A stretch of DNA of 23,816 nt from Clostridiales bacterium (lineage in GTDB: Bacteria > Bacillota > Clostridia > Saccharofermentanales > Saccharofermentanaceae): positions 1 through 23,816 of the forward strand of contig JAGAFH010000025.1 in the NCBI GenBank assembly GCA_017612755.1. Reading direction: 5' to 3'. Position 1 is the first letter of the stretch; each line of letters starts with the position of its first letter. The position numbers and the translations under genes were made by a program. Under the pieces are notes generated by a model. It ran no database searches and was not told the DNA's origin. It saw nothing but the letters and a program-made list of their open reading frames with translations. This document shows positions 17,186-23,816 of this stretch, piece by piece.

Positions 17186-19045
17186 ATGTGCGGTATAGTG
17201 GGATATATAGGACCGAGGAACACACTGGGGATATTATTAAACGGTCTTTCCACTCTCGAATACAGAGGTTATGATTCAGCGGGCGTGTCGTTCATCCAGG
17301 ACGGCAGGCTCGAACTCATTAAGAAAAAGGGTTATGTAAAAGAACTGAGGGAGGCTGTGGCCCAGGCGGGCTTCACTTTAGACGACCGCCATACCAACAG
17401 GATATCGGCAGGTATAGGACATACCAGATGGGCTACCCACGGAGCTCCCAGCGACGAGAATTCCCATCCCCATATGTCCATGAACGGCAAGCTCTGCGTT
17501 GTCCATAACGGCATCATCGAAAACTATGCGGAACTTAGAAGGTTCCTGAAGAAAAAGGGATACGTTTTCGCTTCGGAAACAGACACGGAAGTTGCCGCCC
17601 AGCTCATCGAGTATTACTACGGACTGAACGATAACAAAGACATCAACGCTGCAGTAAGAAGAGCACTTAAAGATATAGTCGGATCTTATGCTCTCTGCGT
17701 TCTCTGCGTTGACGAACCCGACAGGCTCATATGCGCCAAGAAGGATAATCCGATCGTACTGGGTATCGGCAAGGGAGAGAACTTTATCGCCTCCGATGTT
17801 ACCGCCATGATCGAGTACACAAAGGACGTAGTCTTCCTGGAGGATAACTGGATCCTCACCATGACAAAGGACTCTGTGGAGATCACTGACGTATACGGCG
17901 ATCCCGTAGAGTACAAGGTGGAAGCCGTGGTCTGGGATGCCGATTCTGTCCAGAAGGGCGGATATGCCCACTTTATGATGAAGGAGATGCACGAGGAGCC
18001 TAAGATCTTCGAGGCTACCGTTGAGCCCAGGATCAAGGACGGAGATATCTATCTGGAGCATTTCCCCGTAGATGAGGAATATATGAAGGGGATACATAAT
18101 ATAAACATCATCGCCTGCGGAACGGCTTTCCATGCAGGATGCGTCGGAAAGTATCTTATCGAGAAACTCTGCAGGATCCCGGTAGTCTGCACCGTAGCCA
18201 GCGAGTTCATCTATTCCGATCCCATCATCGACGAGCATACACTGACCCTGGTCATCTCCCAGTCGGGTGAGACACTGGATACGAGAAATGCCATGAAGAA
18301 GGCCAAAGAACTGGGAAGCGGCACTCTGGCCATCGTAAATGTCATCGGCAGCACCATCGCCAGGGAAGCGGACAATGTCCTCTATACGGCGGCAGGTCCC
18401 GAGATCTCAGTTGCATCCACCAAAGCCTATGTGGCACAGCTGGGCTGTCTTTATCTGATCGCCCTTAAGTTTGCCCATGTCCTCGGAAAGCTGGATAAGG
18501 AAAAGTATGAATACTACCAGAACGAACTTCTTCAGATCCCGGACAAGCTGGAGCAGATCCTCCGCAAGCAGACTGATATCCAGAGATTTGCATCTACCCA
18601 CTTTAATGTGGAAAGCACCTTCTTCATCGGAAGAGGTCTTGATTATTTCCTTTCCATGGAGACTTCCCTGAAGCTTAAGGAGATCTCATATATCCATTCT
18701 GAAGCCTATGCCGGCGGCGAGCTTAAGCACGGCACCATCGCTCTCATCGAAGACGGGACCCTTGTTGTCTGCCCTATCACCCAGGATGATCTTGTATCCA
18801 AGATGGAATCCAACATCAAGGAAGTCGCCACCAGGGGCGCTACCGTTCTGGCTATCGTTCCCGAAAGGTTTAGGGACATTAAATTCTCCTGTGACGTAAG
18901 GTTCACCATACCGGACTGCGACGAACTGATGGCGCCGATACTGGGTGTCCTTCCGTGCCAGATATTCGCCTATTATATGGCGGTCTACAAGGGCTGCGAT
19001 GTAGATAAGCCCAGAAACCTGGCCAAGAGCGTTACCGTCGAGTGA
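17186..19045 (+). CDS. glmS: Glutamine-fructose-6-phosphate aminotransferase
   Basis: GlmS makes glucosamine-6-phosphate from fructose-6-phosphate and glutamine, the entry to amino-sugar and peptidoglycan synthesis. Of 619 residues, the N-terminal class II glutaminase starts MCGIVGYIG with catalytic Cys2, and the C-terminal half has two SIS sugar-isomerase domains (SQSGETLDTRNA near 355 and GRGLDY...EAYAGGELKHG near 480-510). The tail DKPRNLAKSVTVE is characteristic. GGAGG lies 9 bases before the ATG. I see no glmS ribozyme: only 16 bases separate it from dapL. The stop abuts the converging mgtE stop (TGATCA at 19043-19048). Confidence 0.97.
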   Translation: MCGIVGYIGPRNTLGILLNGLSTLEYRGYDSAGVSFIQDGRLELIKKKGYVKELREAVAQAGFTLDDRHTNRISAGIGHTRWATHGAPSDENSHPHMSMNGKLCVVHNGIIENYAELRRFLKKKGYVFASETDTEVAAQLIEYYYGLNDNKDINAAVRRALKDIVGSYALCVLCVDEPDRLICAKKDNPIVLGIGKGENFIASDVTAMIEYTKDVVFLEDNWILTMTKDSVEITDVYGDPVEYKVEAVVWDADSVQKGGYAHFMMKEMHEEPKIFEATVEPRIKDGDIYLEHFPVDEEYMKGIHNINIIACGTAFHAGCVGKYLIEKLCRIPVVCTVASEFIYSDPIIDEHTLTLVISQSGETLDTRNAMKKAKELGSGTLAIVNVIGSTIAREADNVLYTAAGPEISVASTKAYVAQLGCLYLIALKFAHVLGKLDKEKYEYYQNELLQIPDKLEQILRKQTDIQRFASTHFNVESTFFIGRGLDYFLSMETSLKLKEISYIHSEAYAGGELKHGTIALIEDGTLVVCPITQDDLVSKMESNIKEVATRGATVLAIVPERFRDIKFSCDVRFTIPDCDELMAPILGVLPCQIFAYYMAVYKGCDVDKPRNLAKSVTVE

Positions 19046-20416
19046 TCAGGTAAGGACAGGCAGGATCACAAGCCACACGAGACCATAGTATGCCACAACG
19101 GCCACCAGGTCGTTGACCGTATTGATGAGAGGCCCCGATGCAACGGCGGGATCTATCTTTATATTGTGGAAGAACAAGGGGATAAGGGTCCCCAGAAGAC
19201 TTGAGATCACCATGGAAAGGATGAGCGCTCCTCCCACGCAGAGGGCTATCATGAGGGGGTGTCCCAGAGAGTCATGCTTTACTGCGGTAAGATAAGCTCC
19301 GATGACCACCAGGGCAGTCGCTCCCAGGAACAGTCCGTTGCACAGACCCACTTTCATCTCCTTGAAGGCCAGGCCGATCTTCTGGCCGGCCGTAAGGTTC
19401 TCGTCCATCAGCACCCTGATAGTGACAGCCAGGGACTGGGTCCCCGCATTTCCTGCCATATCCAGGATAAGGGACTGGAAGCATATAACGATGGGAATGG
19501 CGGCCACCACCTTCTCGAAAACACCCACAACGGTAGAGACGCCGATACCCAGAAGAAGGAGGGTGATCAGCCAGGGAAGACGCTTCTTCATGCTCTCTCC
19601 CGTCTTCTCCTTCAGATCTTCCTCTGAGGTAAGACCTGCCAGCTTTGCGTAGTCATCGCCCAGCTCGTCATCGACTACTTCTACGATGTCCTGGGATGTG
19701 ATGATGCCCACGATGTGCCGGTCGGAGGACAGAACGGGAATTGAATCTTCCGCATACTCCTTGAGTCTTTCGATACAGTCGCTTATCTTCTCGTGTTCTT
19801 CAACAGAAGGGTAGGAGGTGATTATCAGATCCTCCAGGTCGGTCCCGGATCTGGCGACGATCAGGTCCTTAAGATCGATGGCCCCGTAGAAGGTATCGTC
19901 CTCATCGACCACATAGATGGTGTAGATATTGTCATTCTCGCCGGCCTGGTCTACCAGGGACCTCATGGCCTGCCTGACAGTAAGTCCTTTTTTGATAACG
20001 ATGAGATTGGTAGTCATCTGGCTGCCGATCTCATCGTCATCATATGACATGATCAGACGGACATCTCTTCCGGAGTCTTCCTCCAGCATACTGACGATCT
20101 GCTCTGACGTGGAATCGTCCATTTCCCCAAGGACATCGACAGCGTCGTCGGAGTCCATGTGGGAGATGACCTTGGCGGCATTCTCGATATTGAGCTCACC
20201 AATGTATTTCTCTACATCTTCCAGGTAAGTGAAGATCTCAGAGACCCTTTCCGCTCCAAGGATGGGATAGAGTTTCTGTCTCTCTTCAGGCGTCAGCTGC
20301 TCGATAGCGCCGGCTATATCATTTTCGTGGTAATCGGAGATCCTTTCGATCAGTTCTTCAGCGGGAAGTCCGCTCCTGATTATCTCCAGAAGCTCCGCAA
20401 CAAAATTAGGTTCCAT
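19046..20416 (-). CDS. mgtE: Magnesium transporter MgtE
   Basis: MgtE is a Mg2+ channel of the inner membrane, gated by its cytoplasmic domains. The 456 residues show the N-terminal helical domain (about 1-130), two CBS domains (about 135-255) and a C-terminal membrane domain of about five helices (from about 280) with the family signature around AGNAGTQSLAVTIR. GGAGGT lies 8 bases before the ATG. The leader (20417-20600) holds a terminator and a short ORF with a strong ribosome binding site, so expression is probably regulated by attenuation. It is not obviously linked in function to the neighbouring nitrogen genes, and it converges on glmS with no gap. Confidence 0.95.
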   Translation of the reverse strand: MEPNFVAELLEIIRSGLPAEELIERISDYHENDIAGAIEQLTPEERQKLYPILGAERVSEIFTYLEDVEKYIGELNIENAAKVISHMDSDDAVDVLGEMDDSTSEQIVSMLEEDSGRDVRLIMSYDDDEIGSQMTTNLIVIKKGLTVRQAMRSLVDQAGENDNIYTIYVVDEDDTFYGAIDLKDLIVARSGTDLEDLIITSYPSVEEHEKISDCIERLKEYAEDSIPVLSSDRHIVGIITSQDIVEVVDDELGDDYAKLAGLTSEEDLKEKTGESMKKRLPWLITLLLLGIGVSTVVGVFEKVVAAIPIVICFQSLILDMAGNAGTQSLAVTIRVLMDENLTAGQKIGLAFKEMKVGLCNGLFLGATALVVIGAYLTAVKHDSLGHPLMIALCVGGALILSMVISSLLGTLIPLFFHNIKIDPAVASGPLINTVNDLVAVVAYYGLVWLVILPVLT

Positions 20417-20442
20417 AACGGCTTACCTCCTTTTTTGGGAAT

Positions 20443-20467
20443 AAAAAAGCATCACCCGCGGCGATGC
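20443..20467 (-). terminator. Leader terminator before mgtE
   Basis: On the minus strand GCATCGCC (20467-20460) pairs with GGTGATGC (20456-20449), 8 bp with one G-T pair and a 3-base loop, followed by six T (20448-20443). It lies just before the mgtE ribosome binding site (GGAGGT near 20430), so it would block mgtE transcription unless disrupted. A second hairpin sits upstream at 20513-20483. Confidence 0.85.
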
Positions 20468-20497
20468 ACACAAGGAAATAAGCCCGTAAAGATCAGA

Positions 20498-20572
20498 TCA
20501 TTGATCCTGCGGGAAGAGAGAATATGCACAGCCACGGAAATTACTACTTCGGTAATGGGAATCACTGTCCAT
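20498..20572 (-). CDS. Putative mgtE leader peptide, 24 residues
   Basis: In the mgtE leader an ORF of 24 codons starts at ATG 20572, beginning MDSDSHYRSS and ending LFPQDQ, with stop TGA at 20500-20498. Its ribosome binding site GGAGGTGA (20585-20578) is a perfect 8-base complement to the 16S rRNA tail, 5 bases before the ATG, better than that of most genes here. The stop codon falls in the loop of a hairpin (20513-20483) that precedes the mgtE terminator. This is the geometry of a translation-coupled attenuator. The Asp-Ser-Asp start recalls the acidic start of MgtL leader peptides of enterobacterial Mg2+ genes, but that resemblance is slight. I know of no family for it. Confidence 0.55.
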   Translation of the reverse strand: MDSDSHYRSSNFRGCAYSLFPQDQ

Positions 20573-20606
20573 ATAACTCACCTCCCTGCCTCTTTGGTAC
20601 CTTAAG

Positions 20607-20636
20607 GTTATAAACCCCAATACTCATACAAGTCAA
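20607..20636 (-). promoter_or_regulatory. Promoter of mgtE leader
   Basis: On the minus strand TTGACT (20636-20631), an 18-base spacer and TATAAC (20612-20607), each 5 of 6 to consensus. The predicted start near 20600 gives a leader of about 185 bases. Confidence 0.65.
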
Positions 20637-20653
20637 CCCTTTTTACGGAAAAC

Positions 20654-20673
20654 ATAATTGGTATAATCATCTT
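20654..20673 (+). promoter_or_regulatory. Extended -10 promoter of the GH3 gene
   Basis: TGGTATAAT (20659-20667) is a perfect extended -10 element; no good -35 is seen. The predicted transcript start, 7 bases past the -10, coincides with the ATG at 20674. Confidence 0.6.
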
Positions 20674-21906
20674 ATGTACAGAAAAAGACTGGTATCCATA
20701 ATACTTATATCCTCCATCCTGATGTGCGGATGCACTTCGAGAAGGAAGAGGGCGGAGCTTATTCCCACCCAGACTTCCTTTACTGAAGAGACAGAGGAGA
20801 CAGAAGAACAGCTCCCGGAAACGGAAGGGACGGAGGAGACGGAAGAAACGGAGCCTCCGGCTCCCGTATACAGCGACGAGGCTTATGAGATCGTAGATCA
20901 GATGACCCTGGAGGAGAAGATATACCAGCTTTTCATCGTAACTCCCGAGCAGCTCCTGGATCTGGGCAAGCCTTTCTATCCCGAAGACTACATAACAGCC
21001 ACTTCAGAGGAACTGGAAACAGCACTGGACCAAAGGCCTGTAGCGGGTGTGGTCCTTTTCGCGGGAAATATAACAACCCCGGAACAGATAACGGCTTTCA
21101 ACGGTATATTCACACAAAGAGGAATGTTTACGGCAGTAGACGAAGAGGGCGGAGACATCACCAGGATCGCCTCCAACCCCAATTTCGATGTGATGCAGTT
21201 TCCTCCTATGGGAGAGGTAAACGATTCCTACGAAGTGGGATATGAGATTGGCACATACCTGATAGACTACGGTTTTAACCTGGATTTTGCACCGGTAGCG
21301 GACATAGCATCAGATCCATTTAACGACGTGATCGGGAACAGGTCTTTCGGTGACGAGCCTGTAGATGTTTCCATGCAGGCTGCAGCCTGTGTTGAGGGCT
21401 TTACCGATGCGGGCATAGCCTGTACCCTTAAGCATTTTCCGGGCCACGGAAATACCGGAGGAGACAGCCACTACGGGGCGGCTCTCCTGGATAAGACGGC
21501 TGAGGAACTTTGGGCAGAAGAACTTATCCCCTTTGAGTCCGGGATAGAAGAAGGGGTCCCCTTCATAATGGTGGGTCACATTACCGTACCCGATGTAACG
21601 GGCGATCTTCCGGCCACACTCTCTGCTGTAGCCATCGAAGGCATCCTGAGAGATCAGATGGGATATCAGGGCATAGTGATCACGGATTCCTTCCAGATGG
21701 ATGCAATAACTGACAACTGGGAATCAGACGAAGCGGCTGTAGCAGCGATCCAGGCAGGCGCAGATATAGTCCTGATGCCTGACGACTTTGCCCTGGCGGT
21801 ACAGGGAATAGAAGATGCGGTAGATAACGGCACCATCACTGAAGAACGGATAGATGAGAGCGTCCTCCGCATAATCCAGACAAAGCTGGATTATGGCATT
21901 ATGTAA
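20674..21906 (+). CDS. GH3 beta-N-acetylhexosaminidase, probable lipoprotein
   Basis: A 410-residue family 3 glycoside hydrolase of the NagZ type, which cleaves N-acetylglucosamine from peptidoglycan fragments or other glycans. The N-terminus is a signal sequence with a lipoprotein-like site (MCGC, Cys20 as likely lipidated residue), so it probably acts outside the membrane. Residues about 34-66 are a Glu/Thr/Pro-rich spacer. The catalytic domain shows KHFPGHGNTGGDSH with the Asp264-His266 pair typical of NagZ enzymes, and the likely nucleophile Asp338 in ITDSFQM. No ribosome binding site precedes the ATG. The 3' end overlaps the converging permease by 16 bases. The exact substrate is not known. 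The peptidoglycan recycling role is a family inference. Confidence 0.9.
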   Translation: MYRKRLVSIILISSILMCGCTSRRKRAELIPTQTSFTEETEETEEQLPETEGTEETEETEPPAPVYSDEAYEIVDQMTLEEKIYQLFIVTPEQLLDLGKPFYPEDYITATSEELETALDQRPVAGVVLFAGNITTPEQITAFNGIFTQRGMFTAVDEEGGDITRIASNPNFDVMQFPPMGEVNDSYEVGYEIGTYLIDYGFNLDFAPVADIASDPFNDVIGNRSFGDEPVDVSMQAAACVEGFTDAGIACTLKHFPGHGNTGGDSHYGAALLDKTAEELWAEELIPFESGIEEGVPFIMVGHITVPDVTGDLPATLSAVAIEGILRDQMGYQGIVITDSFQMDAITDNWESDEAAVAAIQAGADIVLMPDDFALAVQGIEDAVDNGTITEERIDESVLRIIQTKLDYGIM

Positions 21907-22997
21907 TAAAGTCCCAGAAGGATAACAAGGAATATAACATTAACTACCGAGAAGGCGGCAATGTAATTGACCGTCTTTTCTTTGGATGCGGGAAGAGCCG
22001 AATGGAACTTATAGGTGATAAGGCTTGCCATGCTGGCTATAAGGGTACCCAGACCGCCCAGATTCGTGCCGATCACCAGGGATGCTCCGTCAGAAGTAAA
22101 TACCGACAGAAGAAGGGCGGAAGGGACATTACTTATCACCTGGGAGGAAAGAACAGCCGTCAGAACGGGAGACCTTCCTACGATATCGGAAATAAAGGAA
22201 TATACAAAAGGGATCCTTCCCATATTCCCTACAAATATAAAGAAGAATACAAAGGTTATAAGAAGAGTGTAGTCCACATACTTAAAGGCCTTTTTATCCA
22301 GAACGAACATTACCAGGGAAATAAGTATAAGTACCGGCAGGAAGTTTACTACCTTTGCCACTACCAGAAGACAGGCAATAAACAGAAGGATGCAGATAGA
22401 TAGAGGAACAGCCGAAAGCTTCTTGACCTCCAGGGAGGACCTGGATGTCTTTTTGTTGGAGCAAAGAAGAAAGACGGAAGCTGTCACCAGTACGAAGGAG
22501 CACAAAGAGTAGGGGAACATGAGCTTAATAAAGTCCCAAAGCTCCATCTCGTAATGGGTATAAAGGTAGATATTCTGGGGATTACCGATAGGGGTCTGCA
22601 TACTTCCCAGATTGGCTGCCACCGTCATCAGGATAAGGGTGAATGTCAGGCTCTTTCTGTCATCGAAGGACTTCATCACCGCAATGGCGAAGGGCACCAT
22701 GGTCACCAGGGTAACGTCATTTGTAAGGACCATCCCCATAAAGAAACAGAGCCATACAAGGATCAGGGACACAGACCTGGAAGATCCCACCAGGGACAGG
22801 AGTTTATTAGTCAGCCGGTCGAAAACTCCCAGGCGTACCAGCTCGGCAACTACCAGCATCATGCAGAAGAGGATGCCCAGTACCCTGAAGTCCACATAAC
22901 CTATATATTCCAGGTCCGGGCGCACGAAAAAGCAGGATACCAGAGCCAGTATCCCGGACACAAAAAATACAGGGTCTTTCTTAAAATGCTCTAACAT
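21891..22997 (-). CDS. SLC13/ArsB-type anion permease (ion transporter superfamily)
   Basis: A 368-residue membrane protein with about ten hydrophobic segments. Motifs typical of the citrate/arsenite/Na+:H+ (IT superfamily) permeases occur in both halves: LTNDVTLVTMVPF and MQTPIGNPQNIYLY in the first, and VISNVPSALLLS with GTNLGGLGTLIASMASLI in the second. Substrate could be a dicarboxylate, sulfate or another anion; it cannot be told from sequence. Some SLC13-family members are longer; here both repeat halves appear present. The ATG at 22997 has no good ribosome binding site; the next Met is 45 residues further in and would remove a membrane segment, so I keep this start. A weak promoter (AGGACA, 17 bases, TAAAAT at 23012-23007) would give a leader of only about 3 bases. 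Divergent from tRNA-Ser. Confidence 0.85.
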   Translation of the reverse strand: MLEHFKKDPVFFVSGILALVSCFFVRPDLEYIGYVDFRVLGILFCMMLVVAELVRLGVFDRLTNKLLSLVGSSRSVSLILVWLCFFMGMVLTNDVTLVTMVPFAIAVMKSFDDRKSLTFTLILMTVAANLGSMQTPIGNPQNIYLYTHYEMELWDFIKLMFPYSLCSFVLVTASVFLLCSNKKTSRSSLEVKKLSAVPLSICILLFIACLLVVAKVVNFLPVLILISLVMFVLDKKAFKYVDYTLLITFVFFFIFVGNMGRIPFVYSFISDIVGRSPVLTAVLSSQVISNVPSALLLSVFTSDGASLVIGTNLGGLGTLIASMASLITYKFHSALPASKEKTVNYIAAFSVVNVIFLVILLGLYYIMP

Positions 22998-23053
22998 AAC
23001 CCAAGGATTTTACACCCAAAGTCAAAAAATGTCCTTTATAACATTAAAAAATG

Positions 23054-23062
23054 TGATATAAT
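23054..23062 (+). promoter_or_regulatory. Extended -10 promoter of tRNA-Ser
   Basis: TGATATAAT (23054-23062) is a perfect extended -10 element, about 40 bases before the mature tRNA end. The -35 region is weak. The precursor would have a 5' leader of about 33 bases. Confidence 0.6.
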
Positions 23063-23101
23063 CAATTCTCGACGACAAAAGTCACATTATAAGTTCGGCA
23101 T

Positions 23102-23192
23102 GGAGAAGTACCCAAGAGGCCGAAGGGGAGGCTTTGCTAAAGCTTTAGGCGGGGCAACTCGCGCGAGGGTTCGAATCCCTCCTTCTCCGCCA
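23102..23192 (+). tRNA. tRNA-Ser (anticodon GCU)
   Basis: The acceptor stem GGAGAAG (23102-23108) pairs with CTTCTCC (23082 + 100 onward, 23182-23188), followed by G and an encoded CCA (23190-23192). The anticodon loop TTGCTAA has GCT at 23136-23138, which reads AGC and AGU codons. The T arm GAGGGTTCGAATCCCTC is canonical, and a long variable arm fits a serine tRNA. Confidence 0.96.
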
Positions 23193-23194
23193 AG

Positions 23195-23223
23195 ACCCGG
23201 TAACTCAGGTTATCGGGTTTTTT
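23195..23223 (+). terminator. Terminator after tRNA-Ser
   Basis: ACCCGGTAAC (23195-23204) pairs with GTTATCGGGT (23209-23218) with one G-T pair and the loop TCAG, followed by a run of T to 23223. It starts 3 bases after the CCA, so the tRNA is a single-gene transcript. The rest of the gap to 23302 shows nothing else I can support. Confidence 0.9.
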
Positions 23224-23302
23224 GTTGCAATAAATTAGTTGTTCGAATGAGTTATATTTCCTGGCACTTGTCGAGAATATTGTAGTTTCTCATTTTATTG
23301 CC

Positions 23303-23737
23303 TCAAAGCTTCTGATAGAACGCTGTTTTAGTTGTGCAGTCGTAACCTGCCTTCTCATAGAAATTCAACGTGGAAGGCCTTTTTGAACCGGTAAGAAGCA
23401 TCATCTTGTAGCAGTTCTCGCTGATCGCAATCTGTTTGGCATATTCCAGGCATTCGCCGGCCAAACCTCTGTTTCTGTATGCTTCATGGGTTACTACGTT
23501 CTCAATTAAAGCATATGGACGGACACCTCTGGTAAGATTCGGGATGATTACGCAAACGCATGACGAGACGATCTTGCCATCGACTACGTTTACGATAAGG
23601 TGATGATTGGGATCATCCATTATCTGTGTCCATGCTTTTCTCAAGTGTTCGTTGTCTTCCGGGATGCTGTCTTCGTGAAGGTGAAGGTACAGTTCCAGGA
23701 TATCGTTCAATTCTTCAGGTTTTGCTTCGCGTAACAT
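23303..23737 (-). CDS. GNAT-family N-acetyltransferase
   Basis: A 144-residue acetyl-CoA-dependent acetyltransferase of the GNAT family. Motifs: the N-terminal REAKPEELNDILELY start, the beta-4 strand ALIENVVTHEAYRNRGLAGECL with the acetyl-CoA pyrophosphate loop (RNRGLAG, close to the usual Q/R-x-x-G-x-G/A), and the C-terminal NFYEKAGYD typical of the fold. The substrate is unknown. I start it at ATG 23737, which has GGAGGGGG 8 bases upstream; a longer frame to 23776 would begin within the predicted promoter region without a ribosome binding site. Confidence 0.9.
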   Translation of the reverse strand: MLREAKPEELNDILELYLHLHEDSIPEDNEHLRKAWTQIMDDPNHHLIVNVVDGKIVSSCVCVIIPNLTRGVRPYALIENVVTHEAYRNRGLAGECLEYAKQIAISENCYKMMLLTGSKRPSTLNFYEKAGYDCTTKTAFYQKL

Positions 23738-23764
23738 ATTTTCCCCCTCCGCTAACATAAGGTG

Positions 23765-23770
23765 ATTATA
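23765..23770 (-). promoter_or_regulatory. -10 element of the GNAT gene
   Basis: A perfect TATAAT on the minus strand, about 27 bases before the chosen ATG. No convincing -35 box is seen, so this is a modest call. Confidence 0.45.
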
Positions 23771-23816
23771 CCGCATTTAGCAAGGAAACCCGGCGGCTGC
23801 CGTTTATTTCTCTGTA

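Noticed and set aside
20417..20600. M-box (ykoK) Mg2+ riboswitch before mgtE
   Set aside because: Expected by context, but I cannot find its conserved core (for example the GCUGCUGCCC segment); only a GGTGAG near the leader ORF agrees, and that is explained by the ribosome binding site.
23241..23248. GTTCGAAT repeat of the tRNA T-loop as an attachment-site remnant
   Set aside because: Only 8 bases match, flanks differ, and no integrase or foreign genes are nearby.
23738..23776. Upstream start for the GNAT gene
   Set aside because: It has no ribosome binding site and overlaps the promoter region; 23737 has GGAGG.

Overview
The window looks like a chromosomal segment of an anaerobic member of the Clostridia (Bacillota). 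This rests on a type III glutamine synthetase, an ANTAR-type antiterminator protein, LL-diaminopimelate aminotransferase (the DapL route to meso-DAP), strong GGAGG ribosome binding sites and intrinsic terminators. The family cannot be fixed from sequence alone. I see no insertion sequence, prophage or CRISPR array. Every long gap between genes is under 300 bases, and most gaps carry readable regulatory structure.

Layout. (1) Positions 1-9922, plus strand: a tight run of gltB (5' end outside the window), gltD, carA, and one reading frame that joins carbamoyl-phosphate synthase large subunit to diaminopimelate epimerase (carB-dapF). (2) 9923-10092: inverted repeats and a shared hairpin between converging genes. 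(3) 10093-13495, minus strand: a likely operon of a glutamine-synthetase-like gene, an ANTAR regulator and pyrG. (4) 13496-13775: a divergent control region with two promoters, each followed by a terminator that competes with a small hairpin carrying an AAAGRC hexaloop. (5) 13776-19045, plus strand: glnN (GSIII), then dapL and glmS. (6) 19046-20640, minus strand: mgtE, behind a leader with a short, strongly initiated ORF and a terminator. (7) 20674-22997: a GH3 beta-N-acetylhexosaminidase lipoprotein and a converging anion permease. (8) 23102-23192: tRNA-Ser(GCU). (9) 23303-23737: a GNAT acetyltransferase.

The theme is glutamine and glutamate metabolism. GSIII makes glutamine. GOGAT, carbamoyl-phosphate synthase, CTP synthase and GlmS all spend it. 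DapL and DapF finish meso-DAP, and GlmS feeds amino sugars, so nitrogen assimilation sits next to cell-wall precursor supply.

The most interesting part is 11697-13775. The protein I call GlnA* is homologous to type I glutamine synthetase, but it has lost the residues aligned with the ammonium-site Asp, several metal-ligand Glu residues and the flap Glu. The ANTAR regulator encoded next to it has Asn where a receiver domain needs its phospho-accepting Asp. Both divergent transcripts begin with candidate ANTAR-binding hairpins that exclude a terminator. Together this suggests a phosphorylation-independent nitrogen switch, in which a non-catalytic GS-like sensor could control an antiterminator acting on glnN and on its own operon. 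That is inference from sequence. The in-frame CarB-DapF fusion and the mgtE leader ORF are two further, independent observations.
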